A program made the position numbers and the translations under genes. The notes beneath the pieces were generated by a model, which did no database searches, was not told the origin of the DNA, and saw only the letters and a program-made list of their open reading frames with translations. From positions 1,782,001 to 1,846,000 of the forward strand of contig NZ_CP056032.1 of NCBI RefSeq assembly GCF_013375035.1: DNA of 64,000 nt, read 5' to 3'. This DNA comes from Spirosoma sp. KUDC1026 (GTDB lineage: Bacteria > Bacteroidota > Bacteroidia > Cytophagales > Spirosomataceae). This document shows, piece by piece, positions 42,882-51,247 of this stretch; the stretch's first letter is position 1, and each line of letters opens with the position of its first letter.

Positions 42882-44456
42882 ATGCAAAATTATTCGATAC
42901 TCTGGGCTGATGATGAAATTGATCTCCTCAAACCGCATATCCTCTTTCTGAAAAATAAAGGTTATGACGTAACACCGGTTAATAGTGGCGCCGACGCGCT
43001 GGACCAGGTGGAACAGACCAACTACGACGTTGTTTTTCTGGACGAAATGATGCCAGGTATGACGGGGCTGGAAACGCTGTCGCAGATTAAACAGATGCGC
43101 CCAAACCTGCCCGTGGTGATGATCACCAAGAGTGAGGAGGAGCATATTATGGAGGAAGCGATTGGTTCCAAAATCGCCGATTACCTAATCAAACCTCTTA
43201 ACCCGAATCAGATTCTGCTGTCGGTGAAGAAGATTTTGGACAACAAACGGCTCGTTACCGAACGTACCAACATTGGCTACCAGCAGGATTTTCGGAATAT
43301 TTCGATGCAGTACAACGACCGCATGGATTTCGAAGCCTGGGCAGATGTGTACAAAAAGCTTATCTACTGGGAGTTAGAGCTGGACGAGTCGCAGGATAAG
43401 AGTATGCTGGAGGTGATGAATATGCAGAAAAGCGAAGCTAACGCTACGTTCTGCAAATTCGTGATGGACGACTATGAGGAATGGCTGAATGACCCAAAGG
43501 CGGACAGTCCGGTGATGTCCCACCAGCTCATGCGGAAAAAAGTGTTTCCGTTACTCGATCAGGGAACGGGCCCAAACATGAATCCGCTGTTTTTCGTGCT
43601 GATTGATAACCTGCGTTACGACCAATGGAAAGCCATCGAACCACTGCTGAGCGACTACTTTACCGTTGAAGAGGAATCGTCCTATTACTCGATCCTGCCA
43701 ACAACAACGGGCTTTGCCCGAAACGCCATTTTTTCGGGTATGATGCCCAGTGAAATGGAGCGCAAGCATCCGGACCTGTGGGTAAATGACGACAGCGAGG
43801 ATGAAGGGCTAAACAACCACGAAGATGAGTTCTTGCGCCGGCAGCTTGAACAGAGCCGTCTGAATATCAAGATGTCGTACCACAAAATCCTGAACGTCAA
43901 TCAGGGGAAATCGCTGGTCGACAACTTCAATAACCTGTTGCAGAATCATCTGAATGTCATCGTGTACAACTTCGTGGACATGCTGTCGCACGCCCGCACT
44001 GACATGGCCATGATCAAGGAGCTGGCCCCCGATGAATCAGCCTATCGGTCCATTACGCGCTCGTGGTTCCTGCACTCACCATTGCTGGAACTGGTGCAGA
44101 AGATTGCCGCCAAAGGGGGACGTCTGATCATCACGACTGACCACGGAATGATACGCGTGCAAAAACCCGCCAAGATTGTTGGTTACCGCGAAACGAATAC
44201 GAACCTGCGCTATAAACAAGGGAAAAACCTGGGTTTCGACGACAATCACCTCTTTGTCGGGCGCAAACCAGAGCGGTTATTTCTGCCCAAACCGCACGTA
44301 TCGACGGCCTATGTCTTCACGCTGGAGGATTATTTCTTCGCGTATCCCAACAATTACAATTACTACGTGAATCATTACCGGAATACATTTCAGCACGGCG
44401 GTATTTCGCTGGAAGAAATGATCATTCCATTTGCGTACTTAACCGCCAAGCGATAA
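42882..44456 (+). CDS. porX: PorX-type response regulator with PglZ phosphatase domain
   Basis: This 524-residue protein matches PorX, a regulator of the type IX secretion system. A receiver domain (about residues 1-125) has the phosphorylated Asp in VVFLDEMMPG near residue 53 and the Lys in LIKPLNP. A PglZ/alkaline-phosphatase-like domain (about 200-520) has FFVLIDNLRYDQW, a Thr-rich ILPTTTGFARNA and TTDHGM metal ligands. In Porphyromonas gingivalis PorX works with the kinase PorY and binds the sigma factor SigP. No PorY-like gene is adjacent. The frame is open upstream to 42753, but the ATG at 42882 starts the receiver domain. The nearby surface proteins with T9SS tails are likely cargo of this system. 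Confidence 0.94.
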   Translation: MQNYSILWADDEIDLLKPHILFLKNKGYDVTPVNSGADALDQVEQTNYDVVFLDEMMPGMTGLETLSQIKQMRPNLPVVMITKSEEEHIMEEAIGSKIADYLIKPLNPNQILLSVKKILDNKRLVTERTNIGYQQDFRNISMQYNDRMDFEAWADVYKKLIYWELELDESQDKSMLEVMNMQKSEANATFCKFVMDDYEEWLNDPKADSPVMSHQLMRKKVFPLLDQGTGPNMNPLFFVLIDNLRYDQWKAIEPLLSDYFTVEEESSYYSILPTTTGFARNAIFSGMMPSEMERKHPDLWVNDDSEDEGLNNHEDEFLRRQLEQSRLNIKMSYHKILNVNQGKSLVDNFNNLLQNHLNVIVYNFVDMLSHARTDMAMIKELAPDESAYRSITRSWFLHSPLLELVQKIAAKGGRLIITTDHGMIRVQKPAKIVGYRETNTNLRYKQGKNLGFDDNHLFVGRKPERLFLPKPHVSTAYVFTLEDYFFAYPNNYNYYVNHYRNTFQHGGISLEEMIIPFAYLTAKR

Positions 44457-44824
44457 GCAGAGAGTTTGGCTAAGGTAAAATCGGCCCGTTAGGTAGCACA
44501 TGCTACCTGACGGGCCGATTTTATTTGGTTAATGAGTAAATGAAAAACAGGTAAGAAGGGCGTATTTATCTCTGTGACAATTCGAGTTTTCGGCGTTCGA
44601 TTCTCGGCTTTGCCAGAGCTCAGTGTCATGGATGTTCGATTGCTGGCGTTCGGCTCAAAAATTGATCAGTTTCTAGATTTAGAAAATGATCAGTCTGATT
44701 TCCCGATAAAAACAAACGTAACTCATTGCCGTGATTGCGCAACCTTGAGTAGATAAATCTGTGTATAAGTTAACAAAAATTTGTACTTTTCACGCTGATT
44801 CAGAATTGATTAGTCCAGCATTCT
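44457..44824. other. 368-bp intergenic stretch
   Basis: This holds the porX terminator (44477-44522) and a 13-bp inverted repeat with one mismatch (TGATCAGTTTCTA at 44663-44675 and its partner at 44680-44692), possibly an operator. The last 100 bp are AT-rich and probably carry the promoter of the LuxR-type gene. No gene was seen. Confidence 0.55.
44477..44522. terminator. hairpin terminator after porX
   Basis: A 22-bp stem with one G-T pair (44477-44498 with 44501-44522), flanked by A4 and T4, lies 20 bp after the porX stop codon. The core is ATCGGCCCGTTAGGTAGCA. Confidence 0.88.
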
Positions 44825-46072
44825 ATGGCTAAGCTTTACGCATTATATACTATACTGATTGGTTTATTTGTTTGCCTGACACAGAGTGTTCTGGGCCAGT
44901 CCGGCTCATTTCAGCAGTTGGGAGAGAAGGTATATCGGCTAAATAATGCATTCAAATACAATGAGTCGCAGGCATTGTTGTTGCCGGTTCTTGAAGGTGA
45001 GTCATACAGTGCCGACGATAAATACCAGGCGGCTGTTCAGCTCTCATATACCTACAAACGCGTATTTGATTATGTGTCGGCCCTGAAGTTTCTGGATCTA
45101 GCCTGCACGTTCGCCAATCAGACGACAAAGAAAACCCAATACATAGCGGCTATTGATTCGGAAAAAGCATTCATCCTGTTCGACACGCATGACTATAAAG
45201 GCGCAGGGGTGCTCATGCGTAAGCTCGAAAAAACGGGCTTCAAATACATTACTCAGGAGAACAGGTCAAAGCTGATCATGCAGCGGGGGTATCTGCTATT
45301 CCTGGGGAAACAGTATGAGCGCGCTGAAGCCGTATACGATCAGGCGATACACCTGCTGCGTGCGGTTTCTCCCTGCGATTTACCCATGGTCTTCGTCAAG
45401 AAAATGCAGTTGTACGATGCTATGAATCGTCTTGATCTGATGAATGATGCCCTCCATCAGTCAGTTGCTCAGGCCGATTCCTGTCACATCATCAAGTATA
45501 ATCTGTACGTCTATAACGAATTGCTGGCCATTTACAAAAAGAGGAGAAACCTGGACGCCATTGTCAGAACGCAGAGCAAAGTAGACAGTTTGACTGGGGT
45601 TTATGCCAGTAGTGAAAAAGTTGCTGCCCTGCACGATCAGAAAGAAGCGATTCTACTGGAAAATAAAAGCCAGGAACTGCATCAGAAGGAAACCAGTGAG
45701 CGATACCTTACTCTTACGATGATCGGTTTACTTGTACTCGCTGGAGGCCTGCTGATCTGGCTGCTGCAGTACCATCGTAAACAACAGCGGCTAAAAGCTG
45801 AGTTTGCTGGAATGAAGCATGAGTTGGAAAGTTACTTGGTAATGAATGAAAGCTTGATTGCCAGCAAAATGACTACGGAAAATGATAGGCTGAATAAACT
45901 CTCCGAACGACAGCGGGAGGTACTTTCACATATGGCAGCGGGTATGTCTAACAAAGCAATCGCCGATACAATGTTCATTTCGGAGAACACTGTGAAATAC
46001 CACATCAAAAACATTTACATACTCCTGGAAATCAAAGACCGCAGGGAGTTTTTGGTCAGCGTGAAGAAGTAG
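44825..46072 (+). CDS. membrane-bound LuxR-type regulator with TPR-like N-terminal region
   Basis: This 415-residue protein has a signal peptide (about residues 1-24), a helical TPR-like periplasmic region (about 30-285), one membrane span (about 296-316), a short coiled coil and a C-terminal LuxR-type HTH (LSERQREVLSHMAAGMSNKA, then SENTVKYHIKNIY). Such membrane-tethered regulators are frequent in Bacteroidota; signals and targets are generally unknown. It stands alone and is convergent with ftsE across a purine-rich stretch. Confidence 0.88.
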   Translation: MAKLYALYTILIGLFVCLTQSVLGQSGSFQQLGEKVYRLNNAFKYNESQALLLPVLEGESYSADDKYQAAVQLSYTYKRVFDYVSALKFLDLACTFANQTTKKTQYIAAIDSEKAFILFDTHDYKGAGVLMRKLEKTGFKYITQENRSKLIMQRGYLLFLGKQYERAEAVYDQAIHLLRAVSPCDLPMVFVKKMQLYDAMNRLDLMNDALHQSVAQADSCHIIKYNLYVYNELLAIYKKRRNLDAIVRTQSKVDSLTGVYASSEKVAALHDQKEAILLENKSQELHQKETSERYLTLTMIGLLVLAGGLLIWLLQYHRKQQRLKAEFAGMKHELESYLVMNESLIASKMTTENDRLNKLSERQREVLSHMAAGMSNKAIADTMFISENTVKYHIKNIYILLEIKDRREFLVSVKK

Positions 46073-46172
46073 AAAAAAAAAGGAGGAAGGGGAGGAGAGG
46101 GAAGAAGGAGGAAAGGAAAACGAAGGAGGTATCTTCGAAACAGTCCTTTTCTCCCTCTTCTCCTTTAAAAAA
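46073..46172. repeat. polypurine tract followed by polypyrimidine tract
   Basis: After the LuxR-type gene about 58 bases are almost only A and G, and about 30 bases further on a mostly C/T stretch follows. The two can pair imperfectly as a long hairpin ending in A or T runs, so the element could serve as terminator for both converging genes. Confidence 0.6.
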
Positions 46173-46853
46173 TTATCCCTTCAACTCCACCACCTGTCCT
46201 TCCTGGCAGCGGAGGACACGAGCGGGGTATTTGTGCAAAAGTTCGTAGTTGTGAGTCGCCATCAGCACGGCGGTACCGGCATTATTGATAGCCTGAAACA
46301 CCTTCATGATCTGATCCGAAACGGCCGGGTCCAGGTTTCCCGTTGGTTCGTCGGCAATCAGGATTTGGGGTTCGTTAAGCATGGCGCGCGCCACAACAAC
46401 CCGCTGCTGTTCTCCTCCCGATAGCTGGTGCGGCATTTTTTTCTGTGCTGTACCCAGTCCCACCTGCATTAGCACCTCCGCAATACGGTTGTTGGCGGCT
46501 GCTTTGTCTTTCCAGCCCGTCGCTTTGAGGACAAAACGTAGGTTGTCCTCGACCGAGCGGTCAAAAAACAACTGAAAATCCTGAAACACAATCCCGATAC
46601 GTCGGCGCAGTTGCGGTACGTCGCGGGGTTTGAGTGAGTGGAGCTGGAAACCAGCCACGCTTCCCTTCCCGTTCTGGAGCCACAAATCGGCGTATAACGT
46701 TTTCAGCAGCGATGACTTTCCGCTGCCCGTACGGCCAATGAGATACACGAAATCGCCCTTGTTGATCTGAAACGATACGTCGCCCAGCACCAGTTTCTGG
46801 CCCTGATAGATGTCAGCGTGATCGAGCGAAAGAACGGGTTCGTTGGAAAACAT
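46173..46853 (-). CDS. ftsE: ABC transporter ATPase, FtsE-like
   Basis: This 226-residue ATPase resembles FtsE, which pairs with FtsX at the divisome to control cell-wall hydrolases. It shows Walker A GRTGSGKSS, the signature LSGGEQQR, Walker B ILIADEPTGNLDP and the switch His in MATHNYE. MFSNEPVLSLDHADIYQGQK is taken as the start (46853). No ftsX is adjacent, so a role as the ATPase of another exporter cannot be excluded. It is the last gene of a leftward run with galK and fsa. Confidence 0.88.
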   Translation of the reverse strand: MFSNEPVLSLDHADIYQGQKLVLGDVSFQINKGDFVYLIGRTGSGKSSLLKTLYADLWLQNGKGSVAGFQLHSLKPRDVPQLRRRIGIVFQDFQLFFDRSVEDNLRFVLKATGWKDKAAANNRIAEVLMQVGLGTAQKKMPHQLSGGEQQRVVVARAMLNEPQILIADEPTGNLDPAVSDQIMKVFQAINNAGTAVLMATHNYELLHKYPARVLRCQEGQVVELKG

Positions 46854-46883
46854 GGAATATGCAGTTAACAATGTCCGTACCGC

Positions 46884-46904
46884 ACTCCAGACCGAATCTG
46901 GAGT
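46884..46904 (-). terminator. short hairpin between fsa and ftsE
   Basis: ACTCCAGA (46884-46891) pairs with TCTGGAGT (46897-46904) around a five-base loop in the 64 bp between the two genes. No strong T run follows, so termination may be partial. Confidence 0.4.
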
Positions 46905-46917
46905 ACGCGGACCAGAT

Positions 46918-47586
46918 TTATTTCTTTACGGGTAAAGCCGCTTTCTCGTGGTCAGCCAGGAACTTCGCCAGGCCGCTGTCGGTCAGGGGATGGTTCAGCA
47001 GCGATTTGATTACGCTCAGCGGAGCGGTCATGACGTCGGCCCCCAGTTCGGCGCACTGAATGATGTGCATTGGGTGACGTACCGAAGCCGCCAAGACCTC
47101 TGTATCATACCCGTAGTTGTTGTAAATGGTAATAATCTGCTCGATCAGGGCCATACCATCTGTCGAAATATCGTCCAGCCGACCCACGAATGGTGATACG
47201 TACGAAGCCCCGGCCTTAGCCGCCAGCAAGGCCTGTCCCGCCGAGAAAATCAGCGTACAGTTCGTGCGGATACCTTTTTCGGAGAAGTATTTGATGGCTT
47301 TCACGCCGTCGCCCGTCATCGGTACTTTCACAACGATGTTCTCGTCCAGTTCCGCCAGTTCCTCGCCTTCCCGAATCATCTCTTCGTACTTCACGGAGAT
47401 AACTTCAGCGCTGACATCGCTCTCAACAATGTCGCAGATCTGCTTGTAGTGGCGCATGATGTTGTCTTTGCCGGTGATACCTTCCTTGGCCATCAGTGAT
47501 GGATTGGTGGTAACGCCGTCGAGAATGCCCATTTCCTGCGCTTCGCGGATGTCGGCCAGATTGGCGGTGTCGATAAAAAATTTCAT
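46918..47586 (-). CDS. fsa: fructose-6-phosphate aldolase / transaldolase-like
   Basis: This 222-residue protein belongs to the short transaldolase family (Fsa/TalC). It begins [20 protein letters not shown], has [13 protein letters not shown], and carries the Schiff-base Lys in NIVVKVPMT near residue 86. [20 protein letters not shown] and [10 protein letters not shown] are further family motifs. It either cleaves fructose-6-phosphate to dihydroxyacetone and glyceraldehyde-3-phosphate or acts as transaldolase; sequence alone does not decide. It lies 36 bp after galK, which fits a sugar-metabolism transcript. Confidence 0.92.
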   Translation of the reverse strand: MKFFIDTANLADIREAQEMGILDGVTTNPSLMAKEGITGKDNIMRHYKQICDIVESDVSAEVISVKYEEMIREGEELAELDENIVVKVPMTGDGVKAIKYFSEKGIRTNCTLIFSAGQALLAAKAGASYVSPFVGRLDDISTDGMALIEQIITIYNNYGYDTEVLAASVRHPMHIIQCAELGADVMTAPLSVIKSLLNHPLTDSGLAKFLADHEKAALPVKK

Positions 47587-47622
47587 GGTCTTGTTCGTGA
47601 ATAGTAAAGAGGTTCAACTCAA

Positions 47623-48792
47623 TCAGGCTGCCGAAACGCTCGTCTGCATGATGTGCGTACCGTCCTGAATGTTACAAATGTGAAGGTAGGTATCTTTCCC
47701 GGTTTTGGCTTTGTACTGCTGCGTAATCGTCTGGCTGAAGCTGTCGAGTTCGTCTTCGCGTACGAGGTTGATCGTACAGCCGCCAAAACCACCTCCCATC
47801 ATCCGCGATCCCAGCACGCCGGGTTGTTCGCGGGCAATACCCACAAGGAGGTCAAGTTCCGGGCAACTAACTTCATACCACTGACTCAGTCCTTCGTGCG
47901 AGCCGTACATATACTGACCGAAAGCTGCCACATCGCCCGCTTCCAGAGCCGCTACGCCATCGAGCAGGCGCTGGTTTTCCTGCACCACGTAAGCACAGCG
48001 CCGGTAAATGAGCGGCTGTGTATCACGCAGGTGTTTGTCCAGCATCTCCATCGTTACGTCACGCAGGCTGTTTACGTCCGGGTAGAGTGTCTGCAAAAAG
48101 CGAACGCCGGCTTCACATTCGGCCCGGCGGGTGTTGTACTCCGACGTAACGAGCGAGTGTTTCACGCGTGAATCGCAGAGGACAATGCGAATTCCGTCCA
48201 TGCGGAGGGGCGGGTAGGTATAGTCCAGTGAGCGGCAGTCGAGTTTAATTACGTGCCCGGCTTTGCCCATCATGCTGGCAAACATATCCATGATGCCGAC
48301 TTTGGCACCGACGAAGTCATTTTCGGCCCGCTGGGAAAGCTTTACCAGTTCCAGGCGTTCCAGACCCAGCGAAAAGAGTTCATTGAGTGCAAAGCCCACC
48401 GCGTTTTCGAGCGCGGCCGAGGACGACAGTCCTGCACCCATCGGAATGGTGCCCCCAAAAACGCAGTTGAAACCACGTAACGAATGACCCGTCAGCCGAA
48501 GCTGGGTCACAACGCCAAGTAGATAATCGGCCCAGGAATGATTGGGAGTGAGGTTATTGAGCGATCCAGTGAAGCGCTTCTTGATGTCGAAGGCGATAAA
48601 GTGCAGTTCGTTGTCCTCACGCGGTCCAACCGCCATGTAAATCGCTTTATCAATAGCGGCCGGGAGCACAAAGCCTTCGTTGTAATCGGTATGTTCACCA
48701 ATAAGATTAACGCGGCCGGGAGAGCAGATCAGAAGGGGTTCGGCCTGAAACTCGTTTCGGAACGAAACGGCTAGTTGTTCAGCAAGACTCAT
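47623..48792 (-). CDS. galK: galactokinase
   Basis: This 389-residue GHMP kinase phosphorylates galactose at C1 in the Leloir pathway. The substrate motif GRVNLIGEHTDYNEGFVLP is near residue 27, the ATP-binding GAGLSSSAALE lies near residue 120, and the third motif GGGFGGCTINLV is near residue 340. The frame is open about 48 codons further upstream, but MSLAEQLAVSF at 48792 is the family-like start. It begins a leftward run galK-fsa-ftsE. Two mutarotases elsewhere in the window (10492, 19048) could feed it. Confidence 0.95.
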   Translation of the reverse strand: MSLAEQLAVSFRNEFQAEPLLICSPGRVNLIGEHTDYNEGFVLPAAIDKAIYMAVGPREDNELHFIAFDIKKRFTGSLNNLTPNHSWADYLLGVVTQLRLTGHSLRGFNCVFGGTIPMGAGLSSSAALENAVGFALNELFSLGLERLELVKLSQRAENDFVGAKVGIMDMFASMMGKAGHVIKLDCRSLDYTYPPLRMDGIRIVLCDSRVKHSLVTSEYNTRRAECEAGVRFLQTLYPDVNSLRDVTMEMLDKHLRDTQPLIYRRCAYVVQENQRLLDGVAALEAGDVAAFGQYMYGSHEGLSQWYEVSCPELDLLVGIAREQPGVLGSRMMGGGFGGCTINLVREDELDSFSQTITQQYKAKTGKDTYLHICNIQDGTHIMQTSVSAA

Positions 48793-49023
48793 AAAATAGT
48801 TCGGGGCAATTAGCGGTCCATCGCAGCTAAAAGAAACAAACCGCCGAACACTACCGATCAACGATGAACTGACCGGAAATAAAAAATGGCAAACCAATGT
48901 CTCACCGCTACAACCACCTACCCTTGCTTCGGTCAAGACCTGGGGGATTCAGCAGGAGCTGGTAGCACCGATTTGCCGATGCAAAGTTATGAAATCATTA
49001 CCCATTACACAAGTTTTCACCCG

Positions 49024-49031
49024 TACCTTTG
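49024..49031 (+). promoter_or_regulatory. -7 box of the TPR lipoprotein gene
   Basis: TACCTTTG matches the Bacteroidota -7 consensus TAnnTTTG exactly, 19 bases before the ATG. A clear -33 TTG is missing. Confidence 0.55.
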
Positions 49032-49049
49032 CGCACAAATTGATTTGTT

Positions 49050-49769
49050 ATGATACGTTTGTGGGGTAGTATTTTTAGTATTTTATTCATAATCAGCGCC
49101 TGTACGTCGTCAGATACGTATCTGGAACAAGGACGAAGTCAGTTAAAAGAAGGCAAATTTCGGGAAGCGATTGAGACGCTGAACCGGGCTATCGAGTCGG
49201 ATGACGAAAATGCTGAAGCCTTCAACAGCCGGGGTGTCGCCTATTTCGAACTAAAAGAATACAGCAACGCCGGTCTAGACTACGACAAGGCGGTTAAACT
49301 GGCCCCTGACTTTTACCGGCCCTATTACAACCGGGGGTTGCTGAAAATGGCGCAGAATGACCCAAAGGGGGCTCTGAAAGACTACGCCGATGCCATCCGG
49401 CTGGCGCCCGACACGAGCAAGCAGATCAGTTCGGAGATTTACCTGAACCGGGGACAGCTGTTTGCGTCGCAGGGACAGCTTCAGCCCGCCCTCAATGATT
49501 TTGAGCAGGCTATTACGCTAGACCCTAAAAACTCACTGGCGTATTACAACCGGGGTTCGCTGCTGTTCGACCAGAAACGACTGGTAGCGGCAACGGCCGA
49601 TTTTACGAAAGCGGTGCAGTTTGACCCAAAATTCGGGAAGGCATTTTACGCCCTGGGTCTGGCTCAACTGCTGCAGGGCGAGGCCGAAACCGGCTGTCTG
49701 AGTCTGAAGCAGGCTCAATCGCTGGGGTATAGCGACGCGACAAACGCCGTTGCACAATATTGTCAGTAA
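49050..49769 (+). CDS. TPR-repeat lipoprotein
   Basis: This 239-residue protein has a lipoprotein signal (lipobox IISAC, Cys near residue 18) and five to six TPR units (for example AEAFNSRGVAYFELKEYSNA and NSLAYYNRGSLLFDQKRLVA) over about residues 25-235. TPR domains bind protein partners; no enzymatic motif is present. It is probably anchored in an envelope membrane. It lies 29 bp before a TMEM220-like gene and may share its transcript. Confidence 0.9.
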   Translation: MIRLWGSIFSILFIISACTSSDTYLEQGRSQLKEGKFREAIETLNRAIESDDENAEAFNSRGVAYFELKEYSNAGLDYDKAVKLAPDFYRPYYNRGLLKMAQNDPKGALKDYADAIRLAPDTSKQISSEIYLNRGQLFASQGQLQPALNDFEQAITLDPKNSLAYYNRGSLLFDQKRLVAATADFTKAVQFDPKFGKAFYALGLAQLLQGEAETGCLSLKQAQSLGYSDATNAVAQYCQ

Positions 49770-49798
49770 GCTTATCGGATCACTTCTTTTACCCTGTT

Positions 49799-50140
49799 AT
49801 GCGCAAGACTGTTTCTATCGCGTTTGGGCTGCTGTTTGTTCTGTTCGCAGCCTTTCAGTATAACGACCCGGACCCTGAAATCTGGATTCCGATCTATGGC
49901 ATTGGGGCTATGGCCTGTTTTATGGCCTACGCCAACGTAGGGCGTTGGTGGTTCTTTGCCGCCATGAGCGTTGTCTATCTCGTTGCGGCTTATTACCAGT
50001 GGCCCCCCGCCTTTGAAGGGTTTCTGTTTGGCGAAATGGGTATGCGGAGTGTCAATATCGAACTGGCCCGCGAAGCCGGTGGGCTAGCTATCTGCGCGGC
50101 TGTTATGCTATGGCTGGCGTTCCTGGCCCGAAAGTCATAA
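49799..50140 (+). CDS. TMEM220-like small membrane protein
   Basis: This 113-residue protein has four hydrophobic segments and the FQYNDPDPEIWI motif after the first, characteristic of the TMEM220 family. Function is unknown in bacteria. The ATG at 49799 is preferred to an upstream in-frame alternative at 49760 that would overlap the TPR gene. A strong hairpin follows its stop codon. Confidence 0.85.
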   Translation: MRKTVSIAFGLLFVLFAAFQYNDPDPEIWIPIYGIGAMACFMAYANVGRWWFFAAMSVVYLVAAYYQWPPAFEGFLFGEMGMRSVNIELAREAGGLAICAAVMLWLAFLARKS

Positions 50141-50145
50141 AGATT

Positions 50146-50192
50146 TATGGACAGGATTACTGCCCGGCGGCCGGGCAGTAATCCTGTCCATA
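50146..50192. terminator. bidirectional terminator, perfect 23-bp arms
   Basis: The arms 50146-50168 and 50170-50192 are exact complements containing GGACAGGATTAC and GCCCGGC. The element lies between the TMEM220-like gene and the converging membrane protein gene, whose stop codon is at 50195. It shares CAGGATTAC with 18993-19040. Confidence 0.88.
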
Positions 50193-50194
50193 CT

Positions 50195-50719
50195 TTACAT
50201 AAACATCGCCTGAATCTCTTCTTTAACAGCCTTCAGCGCATTCGTTGTGGGCTGTTTGTCTTTCTGGATGATCCGTTCAAAAATTCGTTTCGACAGATCA
50301 ATAGCAGGTGCGTCAGGGCGAACATCGCCGGAGGCCTGGTTGATGAGCGTCATAACATCATTCATGGCACCCTGAATCTGATTCCAGACTTCCTGGCTCA
50401 TGTACACCTGCTGCGACAGGTTGTGATTGTATTCCTCCCGAATCTCCTGTAACAGACGCTGCTGCAACTCAAGTACCGTGGTGGAACTACTACCCAAGCG
50501 AAGCAGTAGATTGTTAGGGCTGATCCGTTCCAGGAAAAGCACCATTCGCTCGTAAGCTTGTAACCGAATAGGGACAACCGTTTCGGTGTATTTAGTTTTT
50601 ACGTCATTACGATACCGGTCGGCTTCGCGCTCTAACAGCAGTTTAACGGTCAGGTACATGCCGTATAATACCAGCCCCGCCGGTACGATTAATTTCAAAA
50701 AATCACTGAGCAGCTCCAT
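50195..50719 (-). CDS. membrane-anchored coiled-coil protein, unknown
   Basis: This 174-residue protein has one N-terminal membrane span (about residues 5-27, MELLSDFLKLIVPAGLVLYG) and a charged helical cytoplasmic part, probably coiled coil (about 30-110). It ends with AVKEEIQAMFM. No family with known function was recognised. The ATG at 50719 puts the membrane span at the start; the frame is open further upstream. It is divergent from the IscA-like gene. Confidence 0.8.
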   Translation of the reverse strand: MELLSDFLKLIVPAGLVLYGMYLTVKLLLEREADRYRNDVKTKYTETVVPIRLQAYERMVLFLERISPNNLLLRLGSSSTTVLELQQRLLQEIREEYNHNLSQQVYMSQEVWNQIQGAMNDVMTLINQASGDVRPDAPAIDLSKRIFERIIQKDKQPTTNALKAVKEEIQAMFM

Positions 50720-50853
50720 GCGGCAATAGAAAGAGATTAACTGAAAAAGGGTAACTTTGAAGAAAGTAGGTTTTGTAAACAGACGGCCGCTCAGATAATC
50801 AGACAAAACAAGATTTCTGAGCCGACCCGATATGCATCAACCGAGAACAGAAA

Positions 50854-51165
50854 ATGCTGGTACTTGACAATCCCGTACACGTTCGTCCCGAAGCCCGGTT
50901 ACAGATCCTGGACACGTTACAGGCCAATAAAATTCCCGACGAGTATGGACTTCGGGTTGGCATTCGAGGAGGTGGTTGCGGTTCATCGTGGCTGCTGGGT
51001 TTCGATCTGCCTGGTTCGACCGACGAAGTGTATAACGTAGAAGGCGTGCGTGTCATTATTGATCGCAAACATTTACTCTACGTATTTGGCGCAGAGATCG
51101 GCTACGAAACCGGCGGTTTTACGATCGACAAAAAGGCTCCGGAATTGCCCGAGGTTTCCCGTTGA
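50854..51165 (+). CDS. IscA/HesB-fold protein lacking the C-terminal cysteines
   Basis: This 103-residue protein has the HesB/IscA fold: LRVGIRGGGCGSSWLLGFD near residues 33-51 contains the first conserved Cys, followed by VRVIIDRKHLLYVFGAEIGYE. The C-terminal CGCG-type motif that completes the iron-sulfur site in IscA is replaced by ETGGFTIDKK. So either it binds clusters differently, for example as a dimer with another ligand, or it no longer carries them. It lies just upstream of the giant sensor kinase. Confidence 0.85.
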   Translation: MLVLDNPVHVRPEARLQILDTLQANKIPDEYGLRVGIRGGGCGSSWLLGFDLPGSTDEVYNVEGVRVIIDRKHLLYVFGAEIGYETGGFTIDKKAPELPEVSR

Positions 51166-51247
51166 CCGAAAGACCCTTCGCAACAGGATCACAAAAAAGC
51201 TGGCACGATTTTAGGAAGCACACGCCCATAACCCTCTCTCCCATATT

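Noticed and set aside
44574-44756. 60-codon frame between porX and the LuxR-type gene
   Set aside because: It has no ribosome-binding site or recognisable feature and spans an inverted repeat likely to be regulatory.
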